64,000 nucleotides of DNA, from assembly GCF_900167055.1 (NCBI RefSeq), contig NZ_FUXP01000001.1, forward strand, positions 248,001 through 312,000, written 5' to 3'. The notes under the pieces are model-generated. The model saw only the letters and a list, made by a program, of their open reading frames with translations. It was not told the origin of the DNA and did no database searches. The position numbers were made by a program, and so were the translations under genes. The stretch's first letter is position 1. Each line of letters begins with the position of its first letter. This stretch comes from Lysobacter spongiicola DSM 21749 (GTDB lineage: Bacteria; Pseudomonadota; Gammaproteobacteria; Xanthomonadales; Xanthomonadaceae). This document shows, piece by piece, positions 34,806 to 44,184 of this stretch.

Positions 34806-35537
34806 TCAGCGTTCCGGGCCCCGCGGTCGGTTGCGCTTGATCGCCCGATCCAGATCGTGGCCGGGAGCGCGGTCGATGTCGAGCCCGAGTAAGGCCTCGA
34901 TCGAATGAGCCGCGACGACCTTCAGGCCAGCCCCGTCCCGCGCCAGACCCAGCCACCGCTCGGTTCCGATCCGCCCGGCGGAGCCGATCTGCTCGGCGCG
35001 CAGGCGGCGCAAGTGATCCAGATAGGTCACCATCGCGGCAGGCTTCAGCCCCAAGCGCGGTTTCGCAGGTGGCGTGGGACGAGCCAAGTGGTCGACCAGA
35101 AAGCGGGCCGATCCGCGATCAAGCTTGACGGGCTCGGTGAGCCCGAGGACGTCCAGATACAGGCACAGGCGAAGGTCGACGCCGGCCTCAGCGTGCTGTC
35201 CATAGACCACGAAATGTCCGTGGCGACTCAACGCGCGCAACGCCTTGTCCTGAGCAAACGCCTTGCAGCAGGCCGCGCGATGCTTCCGCGTTTCCGAGCC
35301 CAGCTCGGCGGGCGAACGCTTGAACTCAAGCACCAGGCATTGTTCGCGTCCGATGACCAGGTCGCTGAAGGCGCAGTCCAGCGGGGTCTGCTGGAACAGG
35401 TTAACCGCCATTGGAGACATCGGAGCCGCCGCCAGCGCACCGGACGCGTGCTGGGCCGCGTAGCGCGCATCGGCATAGCCTAACGCGTAGAGGAAAGCGC
35501 CGATGAGCTGGTTTTCATAGGGTATCGCGGTCGTCAC
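34806..35537 (-). CDS. Hypothetical protein with PD-(D/E)XK-like motif
   Basis: The 243-residue protein starts with GTG at 35537, overlapping the CueR-type regulator stop as GTGA, so it is translationally coupled to it. I do not recognise the family. Residues 54-73 contain an acidic residue, a beta-strand and EFK (DCAFSDLVIGREQCLVLEFK), which fits the core of PD-(D/E)XK nucleases. The rest is alpha/beta without signal peptide or membrane helix. It could be a nuclease-fold protein of unknown use; the tie to a copper regulator is unexpected. Confidence 0.6.
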   Translation of the reverse strand: MTTAIPYENQLIGAFLYALGYADARYAAQHASGALAAAPMSPMAVNLFQQTPLDCAFSDLVIGREQCLVLEFKRSPAELGSETRKHRAACCKAFAQDKALRALSRHGHFVVYGQHAEAGVDLRLCLYLDVLGLTEPVKLDRGSARFLVDHLARPTPPAKPRLGLKPAAMVTYLDHLRRLRAEQIGSAGRIGTERWLGLARDGAGLKVVAAHSIEALLGLDIDRAPGHDLDRAIKRNRPRGPER

Positions 35538-35995
35538 GATGCACGCGCGTCGTCTGCGGCGGCCAGGTCGTCCAGGATCGGACACTCCGGCCGGCCGTCG
35601 CCATGACAGCGCCGTGCCAGGTTCTCCAGTGTGCGCTGCATGGCCTGCATCTCGGCGATGCGCTCGGCGAGCCCTGCGGCATGCTCGTTGGCCAGGCGCT
35701 TGACGTCGGCGCTTGCGCGCGAGCGATCGCTCCACAGCGAAAGCAACACCTCGATCTGCTTCATTGAAAACCCAAGGTTCCGCGCCCGCTTGACGAAGCG
35801 CAGGCGGTGCACGTCGGCGTCGCTGTAGAGCCGGTAGCCGGCGAACGTGCGCGCTGCCTCGGGGATCAGGCCGATCGACTCGTAGTGGCGGATCATCTTC
35901 GCGCTCACGCCTGAGAGCGCCGCGGCTTCGCCGATGTTGTGCAGGCCCTGCTCGCGGGCCTCGGCGAGCTCGGGGCGGAATGCATTACTTGGCAT
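35534..35995 (-). CDS. cueR: CueR-type MerR regulator
   Basis: The 153-residue protein has the MerR DNA-binding domain ([51 protein letters not shown]) and a C-terminal metal loop [14 protein letters not shown] with two cysteines. SAKMIRHYE and this loop are typical of copper-sensing CueR/HmrR. The first ten or so residues overlap the end of the copA ATPase gene by 11 bases. It probably binds the two dyads between the ATPase and copZ. Confidence 0.88.
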   Translation of the reverse strand: MPSNAFRPELAEAREQGLHNIGEAAALSGVSAKMIRHYESIGLIPEAARTFAGYRLYSDADVHRLRFVKRARNLGFSMKQIEVLLSLWSDRSRASADVKRLANEHAAGLAERIAEMQAMQRTLENLARRCHGDGRPECPILDDLAAADDARAS

Positions 35996-38420
35996 GGGCC
36001 ACCTCGTTCGACTCGGGCGATCGCGGCGGAGACCACCGGCGCAGCAGCAGGGTGTTGCCGACCACGCTGACCGAGGAGAACGCCATGGCCGCGCCGGCGA
36101 TCACCGGGTCAAGCAGTCCGAATGCTGCAAGCGGAAGGCCGATGACGTTGTAGCCAAACGCCCAGAACAGGTTCTGATGGATCTTGCGGGTCGTGCGCCG
36201 CGAGATATCGAGCGACGCCGCCACCAGGTCCAGGTCCGGACGCATCAGCGTGATCCCGGCCGCGTGGATTGCGACGTCGGTGCCGGTGCCCATTGCGATA
36301 CCGACATCGCTGGCGGCGAGGGCGGGGGCGTCATTGATGCCATCGCCCACCATGGCCACCGTACCTCTCTCCCTGAGCGCGAGCACCGCGTCCACTTTCT
36401 GCCCGGGCTGCACGTTCGCGCGGACCTCGTCGATGCCCAACGCATCGGCCACGCTGCGGGCTGCGCCCTCGTTGTCGCCTGAGATCATGACGGTGCGGAT
36501 GCCCAGGGCATGCAACCTCGCTATCGAGGCGGCTGCACCAGCGCGCGGCTCGTCGCGGAACGCGAGCAGCCCCTCCAGCTGCGCGCCGTCCGCCTGCCGG
36601 GAGGCAACCCAAGACAGGGTGTGGCCTTGCGTGCGCAGGGCATCGGCGCGTGCGAGCAGAGGCGCGAGGTCGACGCCAGCGTCTTCCATCATCGCCGTGC
36701 TGCCGACGAGCAGCTCGATCCCGTCCACGGTCCCACGCAGACCGCGCCCAGGGACGGCGGCGATATCCCGTGCAGCGGGCAGTTCGTGCCCATCGACCGC
36801 GGCCAGCACGGCGTGGGCCAGGGGATGCTCGCTGCCGGCCTGCACGGCCGCGGTCCGCAGCACCAGCGCGTCGTCTGCACCGTCAAGCGCGGTAACCGCC
36901 ACCAGCCGTGGCTTGCCGGCCGTGAGCGTACCGGTCTTGTCGAAGGCGACGACGCTCACGCGGTGGGCCGTCTCCAGCGCCTGCGCGTCCTTGATTAGGA
37001 CGCCGGCGCGCGCTGCGACGCCGGTGCCGGCCATGATGGCGGTGGGCGTTGCGAGTCCGAGCGCACAGGGACAGGCGATCACAAGGACCGCGACGGCATT
37101 GAGGATCGCCTGCGTCCAGTCGCCGGTCACAAGGCCCCAGCCGATCGCGGTGACGAGCGCCAAGGCGACCACCACCGGAACGAAGATCGCACTGACGCGG
37201 TCGACCACCTTCTGGATGGGGGCCTTCTTGGCCTGGGCGTCCTCGACCAGGCGGATGATCCGCGCGAGGGCCGACTCGCTGCCCACTGCCGTCGTTTCGA
37301 CGAGCACGAAGCCTTCCCCGTTGACGGCCCCGCCTGTGACGCGATCGCCCTCGAGCTTGGCGACAGGCACCGATTCCCCGGTGATGAGCGACTCGTCGGC
37401 ATGGGTGCGACCTTCCTGGATGGTGCCGTCCACGGGGAACCGCTCGCCGGGCCGAACGACCACGACGTCCCCGACGGCGACCTGCTCGACCGGAATCTCC
37501 AGATCGGCGCCCGATTGGCGGATGCGCGCGGTGGTGGGGCGCAAGGCCTGCAGGGCGCGGATCGCCTCGGTCGTCTGCCGCTTGGCTCGGGCCTCGAGAA
37601 ACTTGCCCAGCAGGATCAGGGTGATGATGGCCGCCGAAGCCTCGAAATACAGCGGGCCAGCCCCGTGGTGCGCCGCACCCCGGACCAGGTGATAGACGCT
37701 CAGGCCGTAAGCGGCCGACGTTCCCAGGGCCACCAGCAGGTCCATGTTCCCCGTGCCGGCCCTCAGGGCACGCCACGCAGCGCGGTAGAAGCGGGCGCCC
37801 AGCGAGAATTGGACGGGGGTGGCCAGCGCGAACTGGATCCATCCCGGCAGCATCCAGTGCTCACCCCATAACAAGGAAAGCATTGGGGCGACGAGCGGCA
37901 GCGTCAGCACGCTCGCGATTATCAGATGGCGGGCCTCGCGGCCCGGCGTGCCACGGGCCGGTTCTGATTGCGGGACCTCCGGCGTATCAACCCGCACGGT
38001 GTAACCGGCGTTGGCGACCGCCTCTGAAAGCACGGCGTCTGATACATCGCCCGTCACCTCGACGCTTGCGCGTTCAGTGGCGAGATTCACCGTCGCCCCG
38101 ACGACGCCCGGGACGTTTCGCAGCGCACGTTCAACGCGGCCCACGCATGAGGCACAGGTCATGCCCTCAACGGTCAGGTCAACCTGGCGCGTCCGTATCC
38201 GATAGCCCGCAGCCTCGATTGCACCTGCGACGTCCGTGACGGACAGGGGGGCGCTCACGCGGACTTCGGCCGTTTCGGTGGTCAGGTTCACCGTGGCCGT
38301 GTCGACGTTCGGCAGGGCACGCAGCGCCCGCTCCACGCGACCGACGCACGAGACACACGTCATGCCCTCGACCGGTACGCGCAGCGGAGGCGGGATGTTC
38401 GACGCGGACACGGCATTCAT
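35985..38420 (-). CDS. copA: Cu(I) P-type ATPase with two HMA domains
   Basis: The 811-residue CopA-type Cu(I) exporter has two N-terminal HMA domains (GMTCVSC at residues 19-25 and GMTCASC near 87-93) and eight helices. The ion site is [12 protein letters not shown], the actuator TGES, the phosphorylation site [12 protein letters not shown] and the hinge [16 protein letters not shown]. Length and order are normal. The ATG at 38420 follows GGAAAG. It differs from copF at 21531, which has YHS and heavy-metal domains instead of HMA. The name is shared by family convention with the oxidase CopA. Confidence 0.93.
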   Translation of the reverse strand: MNAVSASNIPPPLRVPVEGMTCVSCVGRVERALRALPNVDTATVNLTTETAEVRVSAPLSVTDVAGAIEAAGYRIRTRQVDLTVEGMTCASCVGRVERALRNVPGVVGATVNLATERASVEVTGDVSDAVLSEAVANAGYTVRVDTPEVPQSEPARGTPGREARHLIIASVLTLPLVAPMLSLLWGEHWMLPGWIQFALATPVQFSLGARFYRAAWRALRAGTGNMDLLVALGTSAAYGLSVYHLVRGAAHHGAGPLYFEASAAIITLILLGKFLEARAKRQTTEAIRALQALRPTTARIRQSGADLEIPVEQVAVGDVVVVRPGERFPVDGTIQEGRTHADESLITGESVPVAKLEGDRVTGGAVNGEGFVLVETTAVGSESALARIIRLVEDAQAKKAPIQKVVDRVSAIFVPVVVALALVTAIGWGLVTGDWTQAILNAVAVLVIACPCALGLATPTAIMAGTGVAARAGVLIKDAQALETAHRVSVVAFDKTGTLTAGKPRLVAVTALDGADDALVLRTAAVQAGSEHPLAHAVLAAVDGHELPAARDIAAVPGRGLRGTVDGIELLVGSTAMMEDAGVDLAPLLARADALRTQGHTLSWVASRQADGAQLEGLLAFRDEPRAGAAASIARLHALGIRTVMISGDNEGAARSVADALGIDEVRANVQPGQKVDAVLALRERGTVAMVGDGINDAPALAASDVGIAMGTGTDVAIHAAGITLMRPDLDLVAASLDISRRTTRKIHQNLFWAFGYNVIGLPLAAFGLLDPVIAGAAMAFSSVSVVGNTLLLRRWSPPRSPESNEVAHAK

Positions 38421-38457
38421 GGCGGTCTTTCCGGAATCAGGGAGTATCAGGCTCGGG

Positions 38458-38479
38458 CCTCCCATGGTGGGAGGGTCAA
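38458..38479 (-). promoter_or_regulatory. CueR-like operator for the copA ATPase
   Basis: On the minus strand TTGACC (38479-38474) is followed at once by the dyad CCTCCCA-CCA-TGGGAGG (38474-38458), the usual layout of CueR/HmrR operators inside a long spacer. The -10 at 19 bases (GAGCCT) is weak, as in other MerR promoters. It lies 38 bases before the ATPase ATG. Confidence 0.6.
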
Positions 38480-38525
38480 CACGCCTGATCACCTGAACTG
38501 ATCGCCGGCGGAGCGTTGAGCCGCC

Positions 38526-38547
38526 TTGACCTTGCCACCGTGGCAAG
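38526..38547 (+). promoter_or_regulatory. CueR-like operator for copZ
   Basis: On the plus strand TTGACC (38526-38531) adjoins the perfect palindrome CTTGCCAC-C-GTGGCAAG (38531-38547), very like the CueR consensus of copper ATPase and chaperone promoters. A -10 at 19 bases would be GACGGT, which is poor. It lies 48 bases upstream of the copZ ATG, so copZ and the ATPase are divergently controlled. Confidence 0.65.
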
Positions 38548-38594
38548 CCTGACGGTGTCCAGGCCGGCGTGGGTCGGCGCTTTTGGAGCTTGAG

Positions 38595-38843
38595 ATGAAT
38601 CTGACAGTACAGGGCATGACGTGCGGGCACTGCGTGGCGGCGATCAGCCGTGCCGTGGACGCGCTTGGCGGCCGTGCACAGGTGGACCTGACCCGCGGAA
38701 CTGTCACGGTCGAGGGCACAACCGATGTCGCGGCCGTACGTCGAGCGATCGAGGACGAGGGTTACAAAGTGGTGGACGTCCAGGCGGCCGACGCCGAACG
38801 CGGCGGCGGTCCAGGCGGCAGCTGCTGTGGCTGCCGAGGCTGA
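38595..38843 (+). CDS. copZ: Copper chaperone CopZ with cysteine tail
   Basis: The 82-residue cytosolic protein is one HMA domain with GMTCGHC at residues 7-13 and a normal beta-alpha-beta pattern to about residue 65. It hands Cu(I) to the ATPase at 35985. The last dozen residues are unusual: a glycine-rich stretch ending SCCGCRG, adding three cysteines beyond the HMA pair. TTTTGGAGC gives a GGAG site before the ATG. Confidence 0.88.
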   Translation: MNLTVQGMTCGHCVAAISRAVDALGGRAQVDLTRGTVTVEGTTDVAAVRRAIEDEGYKVVDVQAADAERGGGPGGSCCGCRG

Positions 38844-38883
38844 AAACCACGGGCTCGCCGTGCGTGGGCGGGCCCGGCTGCGC

Positions 38884-38900
38884 GACCCCGGAGCGGGGTC
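38884..38900 (+). terminator. Short GC hairpin after copZ
   Basis: GACCCCG and CGGGGTC form a perfect 7-bp stem with a 3-base loop, 40 bases after the copZ stop and 54 before the copL start. No T run follows, so it is only a possible terminator between copZ and the copper oxidase module. Confidence 0.3.
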
Positions 38901-38954
38901 CAGAGTTCATCGACGTTGAACACTGCACGGCCAACTTCGCGTTAGAGTACCCAG

Positions 38955-39410
38955 GTGAACCTCCTGTCACTTCTGCTGCGCATCGTGCTGAGCGTGAGCC
39001 TGATCGCCAATGGCGCGGGCTTGGCGCAGGCAGCGACGCGCATGCAGTTGGTTCACGCCGAGCATGCCGAGCATGCGGCGGCACCTGTCGCCGCTGCTGC
39101 GGCCGTGGTCGCGGCGGCCGGCGAGAGCCAGCCGGCATGCCATGAGCCGGGCATGACCGAAGCGGCATCGCCAAAGGCGCTGCCGGATCACCATGGCGGA
39201 CACGACAGTCCAGGTGACGTCGGCGATCAGGCCACCGATTGCTGTGAAGGCAAAAGCTGCCAGTGCGTGTGTGCCCAGCATGCGCCCATGGCATCGGTCC
39301 CGGCCGGCGTGTCCGGTGTGACGGCCTCGCATGCGTCGGTCGTGGCGCGTGCCAACCCGCGGCATCTGCCGCCGCGCCTGCCTCATCTCATCCGACCTCC
39401 GATCGGCTAG
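38955..39410 (+). CDS. copL: CopL-family metal-binding protein (second copy)
   Basis: The 151-residue protein begins with GTG (GTGAACCTC) and has a signal peptide (LLRIVLSVSLIANGAGLAQA), a His/Glu-rich section (HAEHAEHAAA) and a cysteine core DCCEGKSCQCVCAQHAP. It parallels the copL at 33071 but is longer and has more histidines before the core. It precedes the right-hand copA by 83 bases. That gap holds a GC-rich region ending in CTCGCCTTTTA, which might fold as a leader attenuator. Confidence 0.78.
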   Translation: MNLLSLLLRIVLSVSLIANGAGLAQAATRMQLVHAEHAEHAAAPVAAAAAVVAAAGESQPACHEPGMTEAASPKALPDHHGGHDSPGDVGDQATDCCEGKSCQCVCAQHAPMASVPAGVSGVTASHASVVARANPRHLPPRLPHLIRPPIG

Positions 39411-39493
39411 GCGAAGGCGCGCCCTTGTGCGCGCGAGCGGCGCCTGTGCGCCTCCAGCCCTGTGGGCTGCCTCGCCTTTTATCGGAGTGTTCC

Positions 39494-41377
39494 ATGTCAT
39501 CTCTTCTCGTGCCTCCCAATGAGGGGGGCGTCGCGATGCCGACCCGGCGTCGCTTTGTCCAGGGCCTGGCCTTTGGTGGTGCTGTAACTGCACTGGGCCT
39601 GCCCCAGGGCCTGCTCGCGCAAGGCCGTGCCGTGGGCAACAGTCACGTGCTCGCCGGCACCCAGTTCGACCTCGTCATCGGCGAAACCCCGGTCAATTTC
39701 ACTGGCCGTACGCGCCCCGGCATCACCGTCAACGGGACCATTCCCGCGCCGATCCTGCGCTGGAAGGAAGGGACCACGGTGAACCTGCGGGTCAGCAACG
39801 CGTTGCCGCCGAACTCGATCCACGGCCACCAGACGTCGCTGCATTGGCACGGCATCATCCTGCCGGCCAACATGGACGGGGTGCCTGGAGTCAGCTTCAA
39901 CGGCATCGAGCGCGGCGAGACCTACCACTATCGATTCGACGTCAATCAGGCAGGCACCTACTGGTACCACAGCCATTCGGCGTTCCAGGAGCAGGCCGGC
40001 GTCTACGGCGCGATCATCGTCGATCCGATCGAGCCGCCACCGTTCAACTACCAGCGCGACTACGTCGTGCTGCTCAGTGATTGGACGGACCTCGACCCGC
40101 GTGCGCTGTTCTCGCGGCTCAAGAAGATGTCGGACTACGACAACCTCTACAAGCGCACGGTCGGCGACTTTGTCGAGGACGTCGACCGGTACGGGCTCAA
40201 GGACACCGTCGAGAACCGGCTGATGTGGGGCCGCATGCGCATGGAGCCGACCGACCTGTCGGACGTCAACGGCCGCACCTACACCTACCTCATGAACGGC
40301 ACGACCGCGCTGGGCAACTGGACGGGGCTGTTCAAGCGCGGCGAGAAGATCCGGCTGCGGCTGGTCAACGGCTCGGCGATGACGTACTTCGACGTGCGCA
40401 TCCCGGGCCTCAAGATGACCGTGGTCGCGGTCGACGGGCTGTACGTGCATCCCGTGACCGTCGATGAGCTTCGGATCCCGACGGCCGAAACCTATGACGT
40501 CATCGTCGAGCCCGACGGGCAGGATGCTTACACGATCTTCGCCCAGGACAACGGGCGCACCGGCTTCGTAAGCGGCACGCTGGCGGTCCGCGCGGGCCTG
40601 CGGGCGCCCATTCCGCCGCTCGACGAGCGGCCGATCCTCACGATGGAGGACATGGGCCATGGCGACATGGGCCACGGCGCGATGGGACATGGCCCGGCCG
40701 GCGGCGCAACGCATGCGGTACCCGCGTTGGGCGCCGCATCCAACGTGAAGTCCGAGCACGCGGGACACGTGATGCAGGCCAACCCCGGTCCGGCGACTCC
40801 CCATGCGCACGCAGCGGCGGGGGGCATGCATCACCCGGCCGTGGAAGGGGCCATGCAGCACCACCCGGCAAGCGAGCGAGGCAATCCGCTGGTCGACATG
40901 CAGTCGATGTCGCCCGAGCCCAAGCTCGACGATCCGGGAATCGGGCTGCGTCACAACAACCGGCGCGTGCTGACGTACGGCGACCTGCGCAGCCTGTTTG
41001 CCGACCCCGACGGCCGTGCGCCGGGCCGCACCGTGGAGCTGCACCTGACCGGGCACATGGAGAAGTTCGCCTGGTCATTCAACGGCATCAAGTTCTCCAG
41101 CTCCGAGCCGCTGCGCTTCAACTACGGCGAGCGCCTGCGGATCACGCTGGTCAACGACACGATGATGTCGCACCCGATCCACCTGCACGGCATGTGGAGC
41201 GACCTGGAGGATGCCGATGGCAACTTCCTGGTGCGCAAGCACACGATCGACATGCCGCCCGGGACGAAGCGCAGCTATCGCGTGCGTGCCGATGCGCTCG
41301 GACGCTGGGCGTATCACTGCCATCTGCTCTACCACATGGAGTCGGGGATGATGCGCGAAGTGGAGGTGGCGGCATGA
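39494..41377 (+). CDS. copA: Multicopper oxidase CopA (second copy)
   Basis: The 627-residue oxidase parallels the copy at 31086 and has the same cupredoxin ligands (LHWHGI, YWYHSHSAF, HPIHLHGMW, YHCHLLYHMESGM). The Tat motif TRRRFVQG lies at residues 17-24. I place the start at 39494 after GGAG; an internal ATG at 39536 would also give a Tat peptide. The Met-rich insert differs from the first copy: MGHGDMGHGAMGHG, then a His/Ala stretch (HAHAAAGGMHHPAVEGAMQHH). The two copies thus diverge mainly in copper-binding inserts. The start of copB overlaps the stop (ATGA). Confidence 0.93.
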   Translation: MSSLLVPPNEGGVAMPTRRRFVQGLAFGGAVTALGLPQGLLAQGRAVGNSHVLAGTQFDLVIGETPVNFTGRTRPGITVNGTIPAPILRWKEGTTVNLRVSNALPPNSIHGHQTSLHWHGIILPANMDGVPGVSFNGIERGETYHYRFDVNQAGTYWYHSHSAFQEQAGVYGAIIVDPIEPPPFNYQRDYVVLLSDWTDLDPRALFSRLKKMSDYDNLYKRTVGDFVEDVDRYGLKDTVENRLMWGRMRMEPTDLSDVNGRTYTYLMNGTTALGNWTGLFKRGEKIRLRLVNGSAMTYFDVRIPGLKMTVVAVDGLYVHPVTVDELRIPTAETYDVIVEPDGQDAYTIFAQDNGRTGFVSGTLAVRAGLRAPIPPLDERPILTMEDMGHGDMGHGAMGHGPAGGATHAVPALGAASNVKSEHAGHVMQANPGPATPHAHAAAGGMHHPAVEGAMQHHPASERGNPLVDMQSMSPEPKLDDPGIGLRHNNRRVLTYGDLRSLFADPDGRAPGRTVELHLTGHMEKFAWSFNGIKFSSSEPLRFNYGERLRITLVNDTMMSHPIHLHGMWSDLEDADGNFLVRKHTIDMPPGTKRSYRVRADALGRWAYHCHLLYHMESGMMREVEVAA

Positions 41378-42909
41378 GCAGATATTCGTCCACGCCCCTC
41401 GCCGCGCGGTTGATCGCGGTGGCGATCGCACTTGCGCTGGCGCCTGCTGCTCAGGCGCAGCATGCCGGGCACGAAGGTCACGTCATGCCGCCCCCGGCGA
41501 AGGCTGAGAAAAAGCCCGTCCCCAAAAAGCCGGCCGCCAAGCCGGTGCCGGCGAAACCGTCGCCTGCGGCGAAGCCAGCCGCGGTCGTCGACCATGCCGC
41601 GATGGGGCACGGCGCTCCACCGCCCCCCGCCCGTACGCCCACCAAGCCTGCGGCCAAGCCCGCGCCGGTACGCAAGCCGGCATCAAAGGCGCAGGCGGCC
41701 CAGCCGGTTGACCACGCGGCAATGGGCCATGGGACACAGGCCGCTCCTGCGCCAGCGGCTGCGAAACCCGCGAAGCCGCCGGCGTCGGCAACGAGACCTG
41801 CGGCGACCGGCGTCGATCACGCCGCGATGGGGCACGGCGCCCATGCCACACCGGCCGCAAAGCCGGCACCATCCAAAAAGCCTGTTGCCGCGCCCGCAGG
41901 GGCAGCGCAGGCCGTGGACCATGCAGCCATGGGGCACGGTCCACAGTCGCCGCAAGCCGCTCCTGCCGCCCAGCCCAGAAGCGGTTCCGACCACGCCGGC
42001 ATGGACCACGGCGCATCGGACACAGTGGACCACTCGGCGATGGGCCACGACGCGCCGACGCCCGCCACGCCGGGCACGCCTGCTGCGACCGGGCACGAGG
42101 GAATGGACCATGGCGCGATGGGGCATGGCCCCGGTCAGCCCGTCGATCACGCCGCGATGGGCCATGCCCCGAACGGCGACCTGCCGGCCGATGCCGAGCC
42201 GCGCACGCCGATTCCCGAGATCACCGAAGCCGACTTGCTTGCCGCGGTCCCGCCGATGCACGTAGGCCACGAGACCCACGATACGGCGATCCATTCCTAC
42301 TGGCTGGCCGACCGCCTCGAATGGCAGGACACCGAGGAAGGCAGTCTTGCGTGGGAAGGCGTGGCGTGGATTGGAACGGACATCAACCGCGTGTGGCTGC
42401 GCACCGAGGGCGAAGCCAGCGACGGCGAGATCGAATCGGGCGACCTCGAGGTGCTCTACGGGCGCGCCGTCGATCCCTGGTGGGACGTCGTGGCCGGTGT
42501 TCGCCAGGACTTCGGCGAAGGGCCGTCACGCACCTACGCCGCGTTCGGCGTTCAGGGCCTTGCGCCCTACAAGTTCGAGGTCGAGGCCACGGCCTACGTG
42601 GGCACGGGCGGCCGCACCGCCGCAACCGTCGAGGCCGAGTACGACACGCTGATCACCAACCGGCTGATCCTGCAGTGGCAGGCCGAAGCCAGCCTGCACG
42701 GCAAGGACGACCCGGAGCGGGGCATCGGTTCGGGCCTGAGCACGGTGGAGGCAGGGGCGCGGCTTCGCTACGAGATCACGCGTCGCTTCGCGCCGTACCT
42801 GGGCGTCGAGTTCGAGCGTGCGTTCGGCGGCACAGCCGACCTGCGTCGCGAACACGGCGAGCCGGTGCGTGACACGCGCCTGGTGGCGGGCGTCCGGTTC
42901 TGGTTTTAA
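41374..42909 (+). CDS. copB: Outer-membrane CopB with tandem DHAAMGH repeats
   Basis: The 511-residue protein has a signal peptide (AVAIALALAPAAQAQ), a long Pro/Ala/Lys-rich region and a C-terminal CopB barrel (GTDINRVWLRTEGE to GVRFWF). Between about residues 68 and 268 lie eight VDHAAMGHG-type units, five exact VDHAAMGH and three variants, separated by Pro/Ala/Lys linkers. These should form a flexible Cu-binding array outside the barrel. It is about 130 residues longer than the copy at 29941, almost all in this repeat region. ATGA overlap with copA. Confidence 0.9.
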   Translation: MSRYSSTPLAARLIAVAIALALAPAAQAQHAGHEGHVMPPPAKAEKKPVPKKPAAKPVPAKPSPAAKPAAVVDHAAMGHGAPPPPARTPTKPAAKPAPVRKPASKAQAAQPVDHAAMGHGTQAAPAPAAAKPAKPPASATRPAATGVDHAAMGHGAHATPAAKPAPSKKPVAAPAGAAQAVDHAAMGHGPQSPQAAPAAQPRSGSDHAGMDHGASDTVDHSAMGHDAPTPATPGTPAATGHEGMDHGAMGHGPGQPVDHAAMGHAPNGDLPADAEPRTPIPEITEADLLAAVPPMHVGHETHDTAIHSYWLADRLEWQDTEEGSLAWEGVAWIGTDINRVWLRTEGEASDGEIESGDLEVLYGRAVDPWWDVVAGVRQDFGEGPSRTYAAFGVQGLAPYKFEVEATAYVGTGGRTAATVEAEYDTLITNRLILQWQAEASLHGKDDPERGIGSGLSTVEAGARLRYEITRRFAPYLGVEFERAFGGTADLRREHGEPVRDTRLVAGVRFWF

Positions 42910-42921
42910 GGGGGGCAGGCC

Positions 42922-43662
42922 ATGCGAACCCATCACCGGAAGTCCTGGATCTGGATTTTGCTCGCACTCGTGCTGCTGCTTTCGCTCGGCGCGTACGCAT
43001 TCGTGCGCACAGGTATCTACAACGTCGCGGCGGACGAGCCGCATTACCCGGCCACCACTGCGTTGCTCGAGCAGGTGCGGCAGGCCTCTGTCCGCGCGCG
43101 GGCGCGCACCCTGGAGGTCCCGAAAGATCTGATGAGCGAGGCGCGCATTGTCCAGGGCGCGGGTAACTACGCCGCCATGTGTACCCAATGCCATCTTGCG
43201 CCCGGCATGCAGCCGACCGAGATCAGCCGGGGGTTGTACCCGGCGCCCCCGAATCTGACCAAGGAGGCGGTCGATGCCGACGAAGCGTTTTGGGTGATCA
43301 AGCACGGCATCAAGGCGACGGGCATGCCGGCCTGGGGCGAGAGCATGGACGATGAGTACATCTGGAACATGGCCGCTTTCCTGCAACGCCTGCCCGAGCT
43401 CGACGCGGCGGGCTACCAGGCGCTAATTGGGAAAAGCGACGGCCATTCCCACGGTGGAGGCGAGACGACCCCGCACGACCACGGTTCTAGCCCGCCGGAG
43501 TCGGGTGCCGCGTCCCACCATCCTGATCCACCGGGGATGGCACCTCATCACGCAACGCCGGCCAAAGCCACCACTGGCCACGACCACGCACCGGGCACGC
43601 CGCCGCACGTGGATGCACCTGCTCACGTCGATCCGCCGGGCGCCCCGGCTCACGAACACTGA
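42922..43662 (+). CDS. Membrane-anchored cytochrome c with His-rich tail (second copy)
   Basis: The 246-residue protein has an anchor helix (IWILLALVLLLSLGAYAFV), a haem site CTQCH at residues 87-91 and a likely methionine ligand in GIKATGMPAWG. A tail of about 80 residues follows, rich in His and Pro (HSHGGGETTPHDHG…DHAPGTPPHVDAP). Domain and tail plan match the copy at 29157 although the tails differ in composition. It lies 12 bases after copB. A periplasmic redox partner of CopA is the natural guess. Confidence 0.82.
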   Translation: MRTHHRKSWIWILLALVLLLSLGAYAFVRTGIYNVAADEPHYPATTALLEQVRQASVRARARTLEVPKDLMSEARIVQGAGNYAAMCTQCHLAPGMQPTEISRGLYPAPPNLTKEAVDADEAFWVIKHGIKATGMPAWGESMDDEYIWNMAAFLQRLPELDAAGYQALIGKSDGHSHGGGETTPHDHGSSPPESGAASHHPDPPGMAPHHATPAKATTGHDHAPGTPPHVDAPAHVDPPGAPAHEH

Positions 43663-43680
43663 TCACCCAAAGGGAATGCC

Positions 43681-44184
43681 ATGAAGAACCTGATGATTTC
43701 CGTCGCCATTGCAATGACGCTTTCGGCCGCGCCTGCGCTAGCCCATGAAAAAGCCCAGGCGGCGCCGGCTGCAGCCGCACCCGCGGCGGATCCCGCACTC
43801 GCAGAGGCGACTGCCGTCGTCGAACGCTTCGGGACAGCGCTGAAGTCCGGCGACATGGCCACGGTCGGAACCTTGCTGGACGAGAACGTACTGATCCTGG
43901 AAAGCGGTGGCGCCGAGCGCAGCCGCGAGGAATACCTCGGGCACCACGCGATCTCCGATGCAGCCTTCCTGGGGAAGGCGACCGTGACGCCCGTGCGCCG
44001 CCAGGGTTGGGTGCGTGGCGACGTTGCGTTCGTCGGCAGCGAAAGCGAGATCAAGACGGGCGAGGGCAGCCAGGCGAAGACGCTGCTGAGCACCGAGACC
44101 ATGCTGCTCCAGAAGCAGGACGGCAACTGGCAGATCGTGCACATCCACTGGTCGTCGCGTCCGAAGAAGGCGGCCAAGTCATGA
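43681..44184 (+). CDS. Secreted NTF2/SnoaL-like protein (second copy)
   Basis: The 167-residue protein has a signal peptide (IAMTLSAAPALA) and an NTF2-like domain almost parallel to the copy at 28630: GDMATVGTLLDENVLILESGG, SREEYLGHHAISDAAFL and IVHIHWSS. The strict conservation of SREEYLGHHA and IHWSS suggests a working ligand pocket. It overlaps the DUF411 gene by ATGA. Confidence 0.75.
   Translation: MKNLMISVAIAMTLSAAPALAHEKAQAAPAAAAPAADPALAEATAVVERFGTALKSGDMATVGTLLDENVLILESGGAERSREEYLGHHAISDAAFLGKATVTPVRRQGWVRGDVAFVGSESEIKTGEGSQAKTLLSTETMLLQKQDGNWQIVHIHWSSRPKKAAKS

Noticed and set aside
39497-41056. A 519-codon minus-strand frame
   Set aside because: It is opposite copA, whose copper ligands are complete; it has no recognisable domain.
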